Below the pieces are notes generated by a model. The model did not search any database, was not told the origin of the DNA, and saw only the letters and a program-made list of their open reading frames with translations. The position numbers were made by a program, and so were the translations under genes. A stretch of DNA of 64,000 nt from assembly GCA_001687465.1 (NCBI GenBank), contig LVLI01000294.1:1-64000 (forward strand). The letters are read 5' to 3'. Of the stretch, positions 20,571 to 31,311 are shown piece after piece (position 1 is the first letter of the stretch; every line of letters starts with the position of its first letter). This stretch comes from Halocafeteria seosinensis (taxonomy: Eukaryota > Sar > Bigyra > Bicosoecida).

Positions 20571-23500
20571 ATGGCTGGAAACGAAGAAAACGCTGTCGTA
20601 ATCGACAAAGATCTCTTCAAAGACCGTCTTCATCGGGCGGTCCGTCACCTCAAAGTAAGTGACAAGAGGAGACACGTAGAGATAGATGGCGTTGGAACTC
20701 TCTGGTGGTGTGTTTTGGGGCTGTTCCCGCTAGCTTACCCGGCCCTGGTCCGAAGAGCAGTGCATACTCCTGTCAATTTCCTTTTGGTTCATTTCAGGAA
20801 AACAAGAGCAAGGAATATGGAGGGGCTTCAGGATGGGTCCAAGTTCATGGTAATCGCTCGGAGGACAATACAAACATGCTTAACGTAGCTGTCCACGTAA
20901 GTGTTTGACCCTACTACGTAGGAAATGGATGCCACACAGACCTGTATGTCGAAGCCCTGCAGCTCCATCTATTAGGGTATGAGTTCCCTGGCACATTGCT
21001 GATGCTTACCACTGAGACTCTATACATCCTGACCAGCAAGAAAAAAGGTAACAGTTTGTGCTTCTGGAAGAAACATTTCAATCCTTGAAACCAATATTGC
21101 CCTTCTCCAGTTGAATATATCGAACCTCTGGTAAAAGCTGCAAAAAGGGAGTCCTGGGAAGTAAAGGTTGAGACTCTAACCCGCAACAAAGCCGATAACG
21201 ATCAACAAAACTTTTCTACTTTACTTGCTAACTTTCGAACTGAGAGTGGGGACTCAGTAAGTCAAAACGCATCTGTTTTCGTCGATCCATAATATACTCG
21301 CGTCCGTACGGTTCAAGCGCAGAGTCCCATGCTAGGGGTTGTTGACATGACAAAGGAGACGGGCAGCTTCCCTGATGCTTGGAAGAAAGCAGAGGAAGAA
21401 ATCGATACTCTCGATTGCACTCGCGGGGTAGAGCTTTCATTGCTGTACAAGGATGATAATGCTGTAGATAACATAAAGAAAGCTTGCAATATGTCTGCTC
21501 GACTGTTTAAAAAGGTATTTCTAGACGAGATGGAAAGAGTCATAAACGACAACGAGTCGACTAGCCACTTGGACATTGCGTCAAAAGTGGAGGGGGCTCT
21601 CGATCAATTGACTAAATACGGAATCAAGCTTGAGCCTGAGCAGGTTGACATGGCCTTGCTCCCTGTTATACAGTCTGGTGGCAATTATAACACCGATATC
21701 TTCTCCATAGAGCCTGATCAATCGTCTCTGGGTCAGGACATTATCTTGCTCTCCATGGGTGGGCGTTACAAAGTAAGTTGTCATGATGCTTACGTGTCTT
21801 CGCATAACATCTGAGCACCAGCGATATGTTTGCAGGCCTATTGCGGAGCTCTTGCTCGCACGTATATGATCAGCCCACCTAATGAAGTCTCAGACAATTA
21901 TTCAGCGCTCCATGAGGCCCATCAGAAGCTTATAGATGGTTTAGTCCCCGGAGCGACCATTTCCAAAGTCGTGAAAGAAGCTCGAGATGCCCTGCGGGAT
22001 AAGATCGGTTCTGACGCCAAGGTACCTGAGGATTTCGGATATTCCATAGGTCTTCGTCCACGCGAAGCGGCGATGAGACTTGACATTAATAATGGCTCAA
22101 AAGTAGAAAAAGGCATGGTGTTTTTTGTTTACACAACGGTTTCGGACATCCCGTTAAAAAAACCCGACAAGGATTCAGGGGCACCCGTTAATAAACTGAA
22201 GAAGTATTCCTTAATCCTCGGAGACACCATCCATGTTGACGGATCTGACTCAAATGAATCTCAGACCTTTACGTCAAGAGTGAAGAGCGTTCCTGGAGAA
22301 GTAACGTTCGATTATGATGAAGGAGATGAAGAAGATGAGGATGATGATGAGGACGAGGACGAAGGCAACAACCGGTACAAACAGCCTGCGGATACGAATG
22401 TAGGTCGTGTAGGAGGAAGAAGTGCAAGATTGGCGGCGAAGAAGGAGGATACAGAGGGTGATGCGGAAGAGCGAGAGCGTAGAGCACAACATCAGCGAGA
22501 ATTGTTTGAGAAGCAGGCCGAGGAGGCTCGTAACCGTTTGTCTGGATTTAATCAAGAGAATCAAGATGATGAAGCAGAACCAGAGGTGGAGCCAATCAAG
22601 TGCTATGATAGCCCAATGGAGATGCCTAAAGAAGATTTAGTTCGGCACAAGAATCAAATTGTCGTTGACAAACCTAACAAAGCTGTTCTTATACCGATGA
22701 TGGGATCGGTCGTTCCTTTCCACATAAACACTATTAAGAGCGTCAGCGTATCGGAAGAAGGGGGCAAGACATATTTGCGTTTTAACTTTTACGCGCCTGG
22801 ACAAGCCTTAGGGAAGGATTGCCCTAAGAACATGAGTCAAGCGGTTGCGAATCATCCCGAGCTGATGTTCATCCGCACACTGAACTTCATGGCTAGAGAT
22901 GGCGCTAACCTCAACCAGGTACATCGAGTCATTACAGCCCTTCAACGGTCTACAAAACAAGCTGCCAAGCAGAGGCAAGAGGAAGCAGATGTGGTTGAGC
23001 AACCAAAACTGATTAAGAACGACCGAACTGTTTCCACCCCAAGTATGCAAGATCTGAACATGTGGCCTGTGGCAAGTGGCCGGAAGTGTGTGGGACGTCT
23101 CGCTGCCCACAAAAACGGTCTCTTGTTTGTTAGTGGGAAGCAAGAGAGGGTGGAGATCATATACTCGAATGTAAAGCATGCCGTCTTCCAACCATGTGAA
23201 AAAGACTTGACAGTCCTGCTCCACTTTCACCTAAAACATCCCATCATGGTAGGCAAAAAGAAGCGGTACGATATCCAGTTCTTTACAGAAGTTGTAGAGG
23301 CTTCCCAAGCTTTAGACGGACGGCGACAAAGCGCATATGACCCTGACGAGCTGGAAGAAGAACAACGCGAGCGAAGTTTGAAGAAGACCTTGAACAAAGC
23401 ATTTGACAATTTTGCTCAAGCTGTGGAGAAGAAAGCTGAACAGTGCGATGATATTACCTCGTTCAAATTCGACAAGCCCGCTCGTGATGCTGGCTTCTAT

Positions 23501-24390
23501 GGTGTGCCGAACAAGGAGATGGTATTTTTGATGCCAACTAGCCAGGCGTTGGTGTCTCTAGTAGACCGACCCGTAAGTGTTTTTTGTTAGTTTATGCGCG
23601 TACGCTGGTTGACGTATAGCAGCCGTTAACTCTCCGTCGCAGCCCTTCGTACTAATGCTAGATAACGTCGAACACGTTCACTTTGAGCGAGTGATATTTA
23701 GTGCCAAGAATTTTGATATTGTGTTCATTCTAAAGCCTGGTGTGGCGAAGAAGGGAGAAGATGAGTTTGTCAAGGTCAGCGCTGTTCCTATGGAAGTATT
23801 GGACGATATCCAACAGTGGTTGGATGTCGTTTGTGATAAGACATATACTTGGGGAGCGGCAACGCTAAACTGGAGGAACATCATCCAGGAGTTTGTCCGT
23901 GACCCTTACTTCTACCTCCCTGAAGACGAAGATGGCGAGAAGAAACCAGTAGGGTGGAATTTCTTGATGGCGGATACCGACGAAGAAAACCAAGATCAGG
24001 AGAATGAAGAAGAAGGCTCTGACTTCAGTGAAGAAGTTGACGATGAAGAGGATGATGAGGAAGACGAAGATGATGAAGACTTCGGTACGTATATTTTTGA
24101 CATCACTGGGTACTTGTGATTCTTTCATGTGTGTTCAAACCTCGGCGCATCTCGCAGACGACGCTGTGGAAGATGAATCAGACGAGGAGTCCGAGGAAGA
24201 AGATGAAGATGAGAGTGAAGGGGAAGATTGGGATTCCCTAGAGAAGAAAGCGGCCCGCGAAGATAAAAAATGGATGAAGAATGAGAAGAGCAAAGACGGT
24301 GCGATTCTCGAGGAGAAGCCCTCATCTAAACGTCGACGACCCTCTTCGTCTGGCAAGGAAGGCAAAGCCAGTAAAGCGCGCCGCAAGTGA
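20571..24390 (+). CDS. SPT16: FACT histone chaperone subunit SPT16
   Basis: Eight exons: 20571-20654, 20798-20896, 20963-21047, 21111-21256, 21323-21772, 21836-23572, 23643-24084 and 24158-24390; 1,091 residues. The N-terminal domain is pita-bread (aminopeptidase-like, inactive), with GYEFPGTLLMLTTETLYIL and YCGALARTYMISPPNE. The middle SPT16 domain includes GSVVPFHINTIKSVS and the paired PH-like region; PTSQALVSLVDRPPFVLML and FVRDPYFYLPEDEDGEK follow. The acidic tail (EEDEDESEGEDWDSLEKKA) is followed by a basic end. With SSRP1/Pob3 it reorganises nucleosomes during transcription and replication. Exon 3 uses the CTGCAG acceptor at 20962, because the nearer ACACAG would break the frame. Confidence 0.96.
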
Positions 24391-25074
24391 ACAATTTCTC
24401 GGCCTGTATTTTGTGGGTCGAATATTCATGTCTCATACACGAATACATTACGTTAGAACTACTGATATTAACCACTTTTTAGCTTCAGCACAATGTTGCA
24501 CGAGTTTCTACCAACCCGCAGAGTACATGTTGATGACCTTCTCGCGAGAGTTTCGACTACTATGTAAGGCGCCGTGAAATTCCTACAATATGCACAAACA
24601 TTCCATTTAGCTTTCCCAAATAGCTCGGTATCTTCCTAGCAGTAATAGCACGGGCCGACAGTTCCCCGTCCCTTGCATTGGCAACCTTCACAGTGTGATG
24701 CGTCTCATGTTGAATTCGTGGAAATCTCTCATTCCCGGTAATTGAAAATGTCCGGAACATTTGTTATTCACTAAAGGTAAACCTTTAGTAGTTTATGTAT
24801 CTCTAAATGAATGCCAGGACATACCATATTTACTCAGTATTACTTGAACATAAGACTACGAGGCAGACGTTTCCAAGCTCCCTGGGGAATTGCTTAGACA
24901 GAGTATACAATACGATTTGGTTATAATTCAGGTCTCTTAAGGTGTGTAAGAAGCCATTGAACTATTCGCTCATACGGTATGCAAATGATGTAGCTCCTAC
25001 CTTGGGGTATGCAAATGATGTAGCTCTTACCTTGGCTGCAGGTTGACGTATTAGGAGGAAATAGCCACTGAACA
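24391..25074. other. Intergenic, 680 bp, with a tandem repeat
   Basis: Carries the 30-bp tandem duplication described separately, about 40 bp upstream of the next ATG. A 66-codon minus-strand frame at 24560-24760 has an ATG but no recognisable similarity or neighbouring exon. Confidence 0.45.
24976..25035 (+). repeat. 30-bp direct tandem repeat (two copies) upstream of the mucin-like gene
   Basis: Two abutting copies of a 30-bp unit beginning GGTATGCAAATGATGTAGCT, differing at one base (C/T). The unit contains ATGCAAATGATG. Its place 40 bp upstream of an ATG fits a duplicated promoter element, but no function is shown. Confidence 0.85.
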
Positions 25075-25695
25075 ATGCAGTCTATGCCCATAGAACAAGG
25101 GTACTCGGACCAGGAGCGTCTGGTAGGAGGTGATTGGGATACAGATTTTGGAGATAGATACTCAAGAGGAAGGTGTCGAAATTGGACAAAGGCACGCTGC
25201 TTCGTGGGGGCAGTAATCGTACTCGCAATTGGATTCTCCGTATACGGTGCATACTACACTTTGGGCCATGAAACACCAACACCTTCTGGGGCAAATACGC
25301 CTAATGTACCACCTGTCGCGAGCGTCACTCCGAGAGTTACTCCCAGCCGCACACCGACGAGTAGGCATGCTGCTACGAGTACACCTACGAGAACGGCTTC
25401 TCTAAGTTCAACGTCGAGCAACACGCCAATGGCTACCCCTAGTACGACATCAAACAGCACCGCACCGACACCTTCTGGCAATGCAACGAGTACTGGGAGC
25501 AACACACCATCGATTATCCCGAGTACAACATCAAATGGCACCACACCGACACCTGTTGGCAATGCAACAAGTTCTTTAGGTTCAACACCAAGCGGATCGG
25601 TGACACCTGTTGGCAATGCAACATGTAGTTTAAGTCCAACACCAAACGGATCGTCTCCGAACACTACGTCTAGTTCAACGTTACAGAGTCCTTAA
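25075..25695 (+). CDS. Mucin-like single-pass membrane protein
   Basis: 206 residues, no intron. A charged N-terminus of ~44 residues is followed by one membrane helix (CFVGAVIVLAIGFSVYGAYY), then a 140-residue Ser/Thr/Pro/Asn-rich tail. The tail contains degenerate repeats around TPTPSGNATS, TTSNGTTPTPVGNATS and SVTPVGNATCS, with several N-x-S/T sequons. Predicted topology is type II: short cytosolic start and heavily O- and N-glycosylated exterior. The absence of any folded extracellular domain suggests a glycocalyx or cell-coat spacer. The repeats are also near-identical in DNA, so copy number may vary between strains. Confidence 0.75.
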   Translation: MQSMPIEQGYSDQERLVGGDWDTDFGDRYSRGRCRNWTKARCFVGAVIVLAIGFSVYGAYYTLGHETPTPSGANTPNVPPVASVTPRVTPSRTPTSRHAATSTPTRTASLSSTSSNTPMATPSTTSNSTAPTPSGNATSTGSNTPSIIPSTTSNGTTPTPVGNATSSLGSTPSGSVTPVGNATCSLSPTPNGSSPNTTSSSTLQSP

Positions 25696-25794
25696 ACCTG
25701 CTATGTCTAGCACTTGCATACCGACGAACGACACAGACACACCTTAACAGTTGTACAATATTCAAGTAGATAACTGATGTAGGTGTAGTTTTAT

Positions 25795-26974
25795 TTATTT
25801 TGATGGACTGTTGGATTCCTCGGTTGGATTGGTTAACGTGTTTTGCCGGTTAATGGTTACATCAGTAACAGTAGCTTCACCGCCTGAGTCTTCGCTAACA
25901 CCTCCATCCGATTCAGCTGCTGCCGCCGTCGTCTCTTGCTCATTGTAGCTCCTAGCTGGTGTGTGTCGATGCCGTCGTTTGTCCCCAGTAGTGTTACCTT
26001 CATCATCAGCTGCACGAGCAGGTTTGTGTTCACTCTTTTGTGTTACCGCCCTTCCAGTACCATTGTATTTAACGAATTTTTCGCCGCCAATAATCTGCAG
26101 AAAATAATTTAAAAAGACAGCAACAATCGCCGTTTTGATTCTCAGCGAGACTCACATCATCCGCAGTTTTCCGAAGTTCATCTGGAATCGTTTGTGGTTC
26201 ATTGTGGTCAAGAAAAGAAACTCCTGAAAACACAATCATTTTGTCGAAGACATCTTCGCACGAGACCACTGGTTCCGTTGTGTCGACGTTCCTAGAATTT
26301 GTGCGGTTCGGGTAACATTGCAAGGTAATAAATCTGGTCGACGTATGAACGATATGGCCTGTCAGTTTTAATTTCCCCTGTGTTGGCGTTAGTAGCCGAG
26401 ATAAGTGTTAGTTATGCACGCAATGAAGAGGAACACGGCGCACAATACCTTGGGAAGGTCCACCAGCAATGTCGGATTCTTTGTATCCATATCAGCCAAT
26501 TCTCCTATCTTTCCACCATGTTTGACAATCATATTCATAGGAAGCGATAGCAGGTACTTGGATTTCCGTTGGGTACCTTTCCGTACAATATCGTAGCCGC
26601 TGCACGTTTTCAGCGCTGCGCAACAGGATTTGTCAGTTAATCGACTTCCACAATGTAAGAATCAAATCGACACTCTCAATCATACCTTTGGACGTATCCA
26701 GTCTGGAATATGTTTCCGCTTTCGTCGGGCGAGCTAGTCCAGAATCAAACACGTGCTGTTGAATTTGTGAGTCAGGTGCTGCATTATTCTCTTCACTGGC
26801 CGTATTCGTGCGTCGCCTCTTTTGGGAAGCAGAGGCTGTCGTAGCTCCTGACTTCGATGTCTCGTTCTTCTTCTTGGGTTCCTCCAGTGGCGCTTCCTCC
26901 AGGGATAGACTTCCCGTCAGTCTTCGTTTCTTGGAGGTCCCTCCTTCTGAGGATAAAGACGACTGTTTCTTCAT
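25795..26974 (-). CDS. RHL1: RHL1-like DNA topoisomerase VI-associated protein
   Basis: Exons 26974-26686, 26615-26449, 26377-26156 and 26094-25795; 325 residues (Arabidopsis RHL1 is of similar size). Conserved core: ALKTCSGYDIVRKGTQRKSK, then GGKIGELADMDTKNPTLLVD, LPKGKLKLTGHIVHTSTRF and CEDVFDKMIVFSGVSFL. These match the RHL1 pattern GGKIGxLxDLxTKNPxLYLDFP-x-G-x-LKLFG...C-D-FD-MVVFS. The N-terminus is basic and Ser-rich with KKRR and KRRR nuclear-signal-like clusters; the C-terminus is disordered. In plants RHL1 (with BIN4) binds topoisomerase VI and is needed for endoreduplication. The assignment is from remembered family motifs and no search was run. Confidence 0.7.
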
Positions 26975-27163
26975 ATTTCGTTATCTTTTTTTCAAAGTAC
27001 CTCTAGACACAATCCTCCGTGTAAGGAGTATAATACCCCCTTTTGAAATGCACCTGTGAAATTCAAATACTGCCAAGATTATGTCATTTCTCTGGCACAA
27101 ATAAATGATTTGGCAGTGATATTTTATTGGACTATATATGTGGTACACTCTCAGATAGGAAGA

Positions 27164-28951
27164 ATGGAGGAGCCTCCTGGTACTGGTCAAGAAGACCAAG
27201 ATCAGGCTATTCAGCACTGTATCCAACTCGTCGACAAATGCCCCACAGCTCATTCAGCAGCTACGACTGCTGTCGATGAGACAGCCGATGAAGCCATCGA
27301 GACGATCGTTAAGTACATGACTGAATTCAGTGCCACGCTACATGCACTCATTGAGCAACAGAAGCAGTCCCAGGAAGGACGTGACCAGAATTCTCCACAA
27401 AGTGCGAAGCGGAAGAAGCTATCAGCCACGGTAGCTCGGTTGGGAGGGATGCTCAGAGACGTTGTAGAGAGAGTCCATGTGGAAATTACGGACGAGGGGT
27501 ATTCGGCGCTCTTGGAGCAGTTTTTTCAAAGAGGCCATGCTTCTTCTCTGGTGCAATTCTCAAGACGCTTCGGCAACGCGCGAGGGTGGCCTCCACAAGA
27601 AGGAAGCCATCTGGCCCATGTGATCAAAGAACGATCACAGTCCCTTCTAGAAAGCGACCCAGCTTCCGTTGGAATGCTACAGAATGCTCTTCCTCACTTT
27701 CCTCTGGCTGAAGACGGGAAGGTATTGAGTACGTTGTCACACTGATTCGTAGCTTGGTAGCCTTGCCCTCACGCGGTGGATATGTTGTACAGATTGCTGT
27801 CTCAATGCTAAATCATATAATTTGGCAATCACCCTTGCTCAGCGATTCGAATTCTCGGCTCAAAAGGAGTTGGTTCAGAAGTTGATAGAGTTGAACGAAG
27901 AAAGATGGGCATGGAAAGCCATCAAGAGACTGAATGTTAATCCAGCCTTGTTCCCTGAACTGCAAGAAAAGCAAGCACGGAAATTCTTAAGCTGGGTACT
28001 GAAAGAAGATACTCCTCTCAGGGACAGTTTGGTAGGGAAAATCGCTGAAGAACTAGTTGCTGTCCTGTTCATTATTCGTTACAAAGGGTTGCTATCGTGC
28101 AGATTGACGCTGTTGTTGAGAATATCCCCGCCTTGAAAGGACATGTCGTAGAAAAATTGCTGTCCCACTTCGGCATCGAACATCACTGGACCAGAAAGTA
28201 TGTTCATAAGCTAGGGCTCACCAGCCAGTACCCGTCAGTTAAGCCTCCCCAAGAGGACGCGTCGGAAGCTATTGCTTTGCATAACGAAGCAGTACGACTA
28301 CCGAACAACGTAGGCGTCCACTTTATTCACAATTTGGAACAATTGGAAAGTGCTGTCTCTGAGCTCTGTTATGCGGACTATGTTGGTTTTGATTCCGAAT
28401 GGTGTCCTATTGAGTGGGCCTGGAAGCCTCTGGGAAACGGACAGTATGTACGATACGACTCCGTCGCGTTGCTGCAGCTCGCGACAATAAACTCTGTATT
28501 CCTGGTCGATATGCTGATGTTGACATCAAATTGTGACATGGACGCCGTCAACTCGATGTTTGAACGATTGCTGGGTAGAGTAACTCCAACTATAGTCGCC
28601 TTCGGCATCAAAGGGGACCTCAACCAAGTGTGTAAATCGTTTCCGCAGTTAACAGCATTTCATGATGGATGGAAGCACCTGTCCGAAGAAGAATTAAGCA
28701 AAAAATTTTGGGATCTTCATTTGGACTATGATAAATTTGTGGCTGCCATGAAGGAAAGTACGACTTCCGAAAATGCCAATCAGCCTTCTCTGAAAAACCT
28801 GGTTTATGAAGTGTACAGTAAGCATATGGATAAACGTGTCCGCTTATCAGACTGGACCAAACGCCCTCTCCATGAGGCGCAAATAGAGTACGCAAGCTTG
28901 GACGCTTGGTTATTGGTGGATATGGTAAACATTTGGAAAGCGGCTGGCTAA
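27164..28951 (+). CDS. DEDDy 3'-5' exonuclease, MUT-7 / EXD3-like
   Basis: Exons 27164-27728, 27793-28031 and 28103-28951 (the second donor could instead be at 28056, adding eight residues); 550 residues. The N-terminal ~280 residues are helical, as in MUT-7. The C-terminal RNase D-type domain has YVGFDSEWCPI (Exo I, D-x-E), VAFGIKGDLNQVCKSFP (Exo II Asp) and QIEYASLDAWLLVDM (Exo III, Y-x(3)-D). LKNLVYEVYSKHMDKR..SDWTKRPL is the typical RNase D approach to Exo III. It degrades RNA or DNA 3' ends; in worms MUT-7 acts in small-RNA pathways. Divergent from RHL1 (190 bp) and convergent with the epimerase gene (20 bp). Confidence 0.88.
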
Positions 28952-28971
28952 CGTGGTTATTTAGTCTGCTG

Positions 28972-30037
28972 CTACTGTCCCGTAACATGCTTTTGGACGG
29001 GGCGTCTGAGTGCCTCAATAGTTCCCTTGGTATCTGCAGCTTTAAAGATTGACGTCCCTGCCACTATGACGTTTGCTCCCGCCTTTGCGACAACCTCGAT
29101 GTTGTCCGTGCTAAGACCTCCGTCTACTTCAATATCCAGTTTTGGACACTTCTGCCGGAGCTTTTCCACCTGAGCATAACGCAAATTGACGGGTTAGGAC
29201 AACGGTGGTTGCAGGGGTAGTATACGAAAGAGGCTTACCTTCGGCATCATATCAGGCATAAACGATTGACCGCCAAACCCTGGCTCTACTGTCATTATAA
29301 GAATCATGTCCACCTTGTCCAACAGGGGATAGACGTCTTCCACTGAAGTCTTTGGCTTTACTGCCACTGCCGCGCGCATTCCGAGATCATGAATTTCATC
29401 AATCAATTTCGAGGCATCATCAGCGCCTGCAGCGTTCAGGAAGAGGAAAACGGACTAGTAGTTCCAATGAGCATGTCGCGCTGCCGATGTAACGAGAGGC
29501 TGTACCTGTTGCTTCGATATGGAACGTAAACCCCGAAGCGCCCGCTTGAGCAAAGTCTTTAACCCATTGCCTTGGATTTGAAACCATTAAATGACAATCC
29601 AAGAAGGCACTTGTATGTTTCCTCAAGGCTTTAATCACGGGCGCTCCAATTGTGATATTCGGTACGAAGTGGCTGTAAGCCATATAGCACAACGAACGGT
29701 ACTACCGTGGCGCTTCTAAAAGCGGGATGTTGATTTTCATCTTGCTACTTACCCATCCTGCAATGGATTCGTCGAAGAACGATGCCAGCATCATAGAACG
29801 ACCTCGTAGAGAACACTTCACGTATCCACTTACCATCACATCCATGTGTAAGTAGTCTGCTCCATTGTCTAGCATCCGTTGAGCTTCTTCCGCCAATCGA
29901 GCAAAATCCGAACTTAGCATGGAAGGCGCTATTTTCGGTATTATCTTCCCATCGGACGCCATTTTATACGACGAATAGTAATTTCGATACAAGCTAGTCC
30001 AAGCAGATTTAGTGTACCGAGATAGGTTCTGCAGCAT
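28972..30037 (-). CDS. RPE: Ribulose-phosphate 3-epimerase, with a 5-nt microexon
   Basis: Exons 30037-29834, 29757-29753, 29672-29506, 29426-29239 and 29169-28972; 253 residues. [81 protein letters not shown] and [10 protein letters not shown] are the RPE active-site blocks (catalytic Asp in HMDVMDG and in EVDGG). The obligatory Asp-Gly between exons 1 and 3 is supplied only by the 5-nt exon GATGG, flanked by TTGCAG and GTAAGT. The first ~25 residues are basic and aromatic-rich, like an organelle signal; an in-frame Met at MASDGK could make a cytosolic form. The enzyme links the pentose-phosphate or Calvin pathways. Confidence 0.93.
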
Positions 30038-30549
30038 TCGATACCCAATGTGGAAGAAATACTCCTCTCTTTTGCCGTTCCTAGTGCCACCACTAACAAT
30101 TCACCTGTTTGCTTCCAATTAGCCCTCGTGTAGCCCTAGCGAGTTTCCTTGACTCATGGCCACTTACTGATTTGGGTTCTCAATTGCCGGGCCTTCGGCC
30201 CGGTCCGGACTGTCTCGAGTATACAGACATTTCACCCTTTAAAACGAGCGTATTGTGCATCCCAGCCGTAGGAGCAGAAAAGAGATCCGCTTATCTCTTG
30301 TATTGGAACTACTCCTTTGTCGTCTGCTTTTTCTATAGGTAAGTCAGAGCGCTTTTCGATGTGTGGGAGGCAGTGCTCGGGACGCCAAGGGGACTCTCCC
30401 CCCTCTTGTCTCAGGCTCCCCTGTTGTGCCCCCTGTTGTGTCTACCTCCGCCTTTTTTGTAGCAGTAGAAGGTCCTTTGTGTCTCATCCATACCTTAATG
30501 ATGCATGTGTATATTCACTTTTTTCGTTATGGCAGATCCATAAAGGAAG
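30038..30549. other. Intergenic, 510 bp, divergent promoter
   Basis: Between RPE and RPS18. Contains a perfect GC hairpin, CCGGGCC-TTC-GGCCCGG, at about 30189-30206. No gene was seen. Confidence 0.5.
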
Positions 30550-31116
30550 ATGTCATCTCATATCCAGTCTGAGAACTTCCAGTTCATTCTTCGTGTTCTG
30601 AACACGAACATTGACGGAAAACAGAGTAAGTGCTGCCTCTTTGCGCTTGATACAGTTTGATATGCCTCATAAACGGCGCCAATTCGTCAAGCTATATGTG
30701 TTCATTATTATATTCTATACGATCGGGGTGTCACTTTGTGTCTCATTGTGTTGGATGCAGAGGTTATGTTTGCCTTGACAGCCATCAGTGGAGTCGGTCG
30801 TCGTCTCTCGAACTTGTTATGCAAAAAGGCTGGTGTTGACTTAAACAAGCGCGCTGGTGAACTTTCGGAAGAGGAGATTGAGCGCTTAATTGCCGTGCTA
30901 CAGAACCCCCGTCAATTCGAAATTCCTGACTGGATGCTCAACCGCCGCCGGGACTTTAAAGATGGGAAGACAACTCAGGTAGTCTCGAACTCTCTCTCCA
31001 CCAAGCTGCGCGAAGATATCGAGCATCTTAAGAAAATCAGAGCTCACCGTGGTCTCAGACATTATTGGGGACTCAAAGTGCGTGGACAGCACACTTGCAC
31101 CACTGGCCGTGGTTAA
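30550..31116 (+). CDS. RPS18: 40S ribosomal protein uS13 (RPS18)
   Basis: Exons 30550-30625 and 30761-31116; 143 residues. [54 protein letters not shown] and [33 protein letters not shown] are the family blocks; the latter contact the 18S rRNA head and tRNA. Splicing after AAACAGA restores the invariant Lys. The length is slightly below the ~152 residues of animal homologues. The high-consensus gene start and short first exon are usual for ribosomal protein genes. Confidence 0.96.
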
Positions 31117-31311
31117 GGTCACTCTTTTTGAAGATCCTAGATGTTGCACAACTACGCTCGTAGTGGCAAGGAAGATAAACTAACTGGGTACCTTATACAT
31201 ATATATAGCCGCTGCACAATACACTGGAGACTTGAATTTGGAATAGTTCTAGCAACCAGGTTATTAGTATACTGGGTTTTGTCACAGCTGAAACGCTGTG
31301 GTGTGTATTGC

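Noticed and set aside
22269-22564. Minus-strand frames rich in Pro/His/Ile opposite SPT16
   Set aside because: Antisense of the acidic GAT/GAA tract. Composition is explained by that repeat.
24982-24995. ATGCAAAT octamer in the 30-bp repeat as a POU-factor site
   Set aside because: POU factors are animal-specific, and the match can be chance.
30189-30206. GC-rich perfect hairpin as a transcription terminator
   Set aside because: Intrinsic terminators of this type are bacterial. The region is a eukaryotic divergent promoter, so it is noted only as a hairpin.
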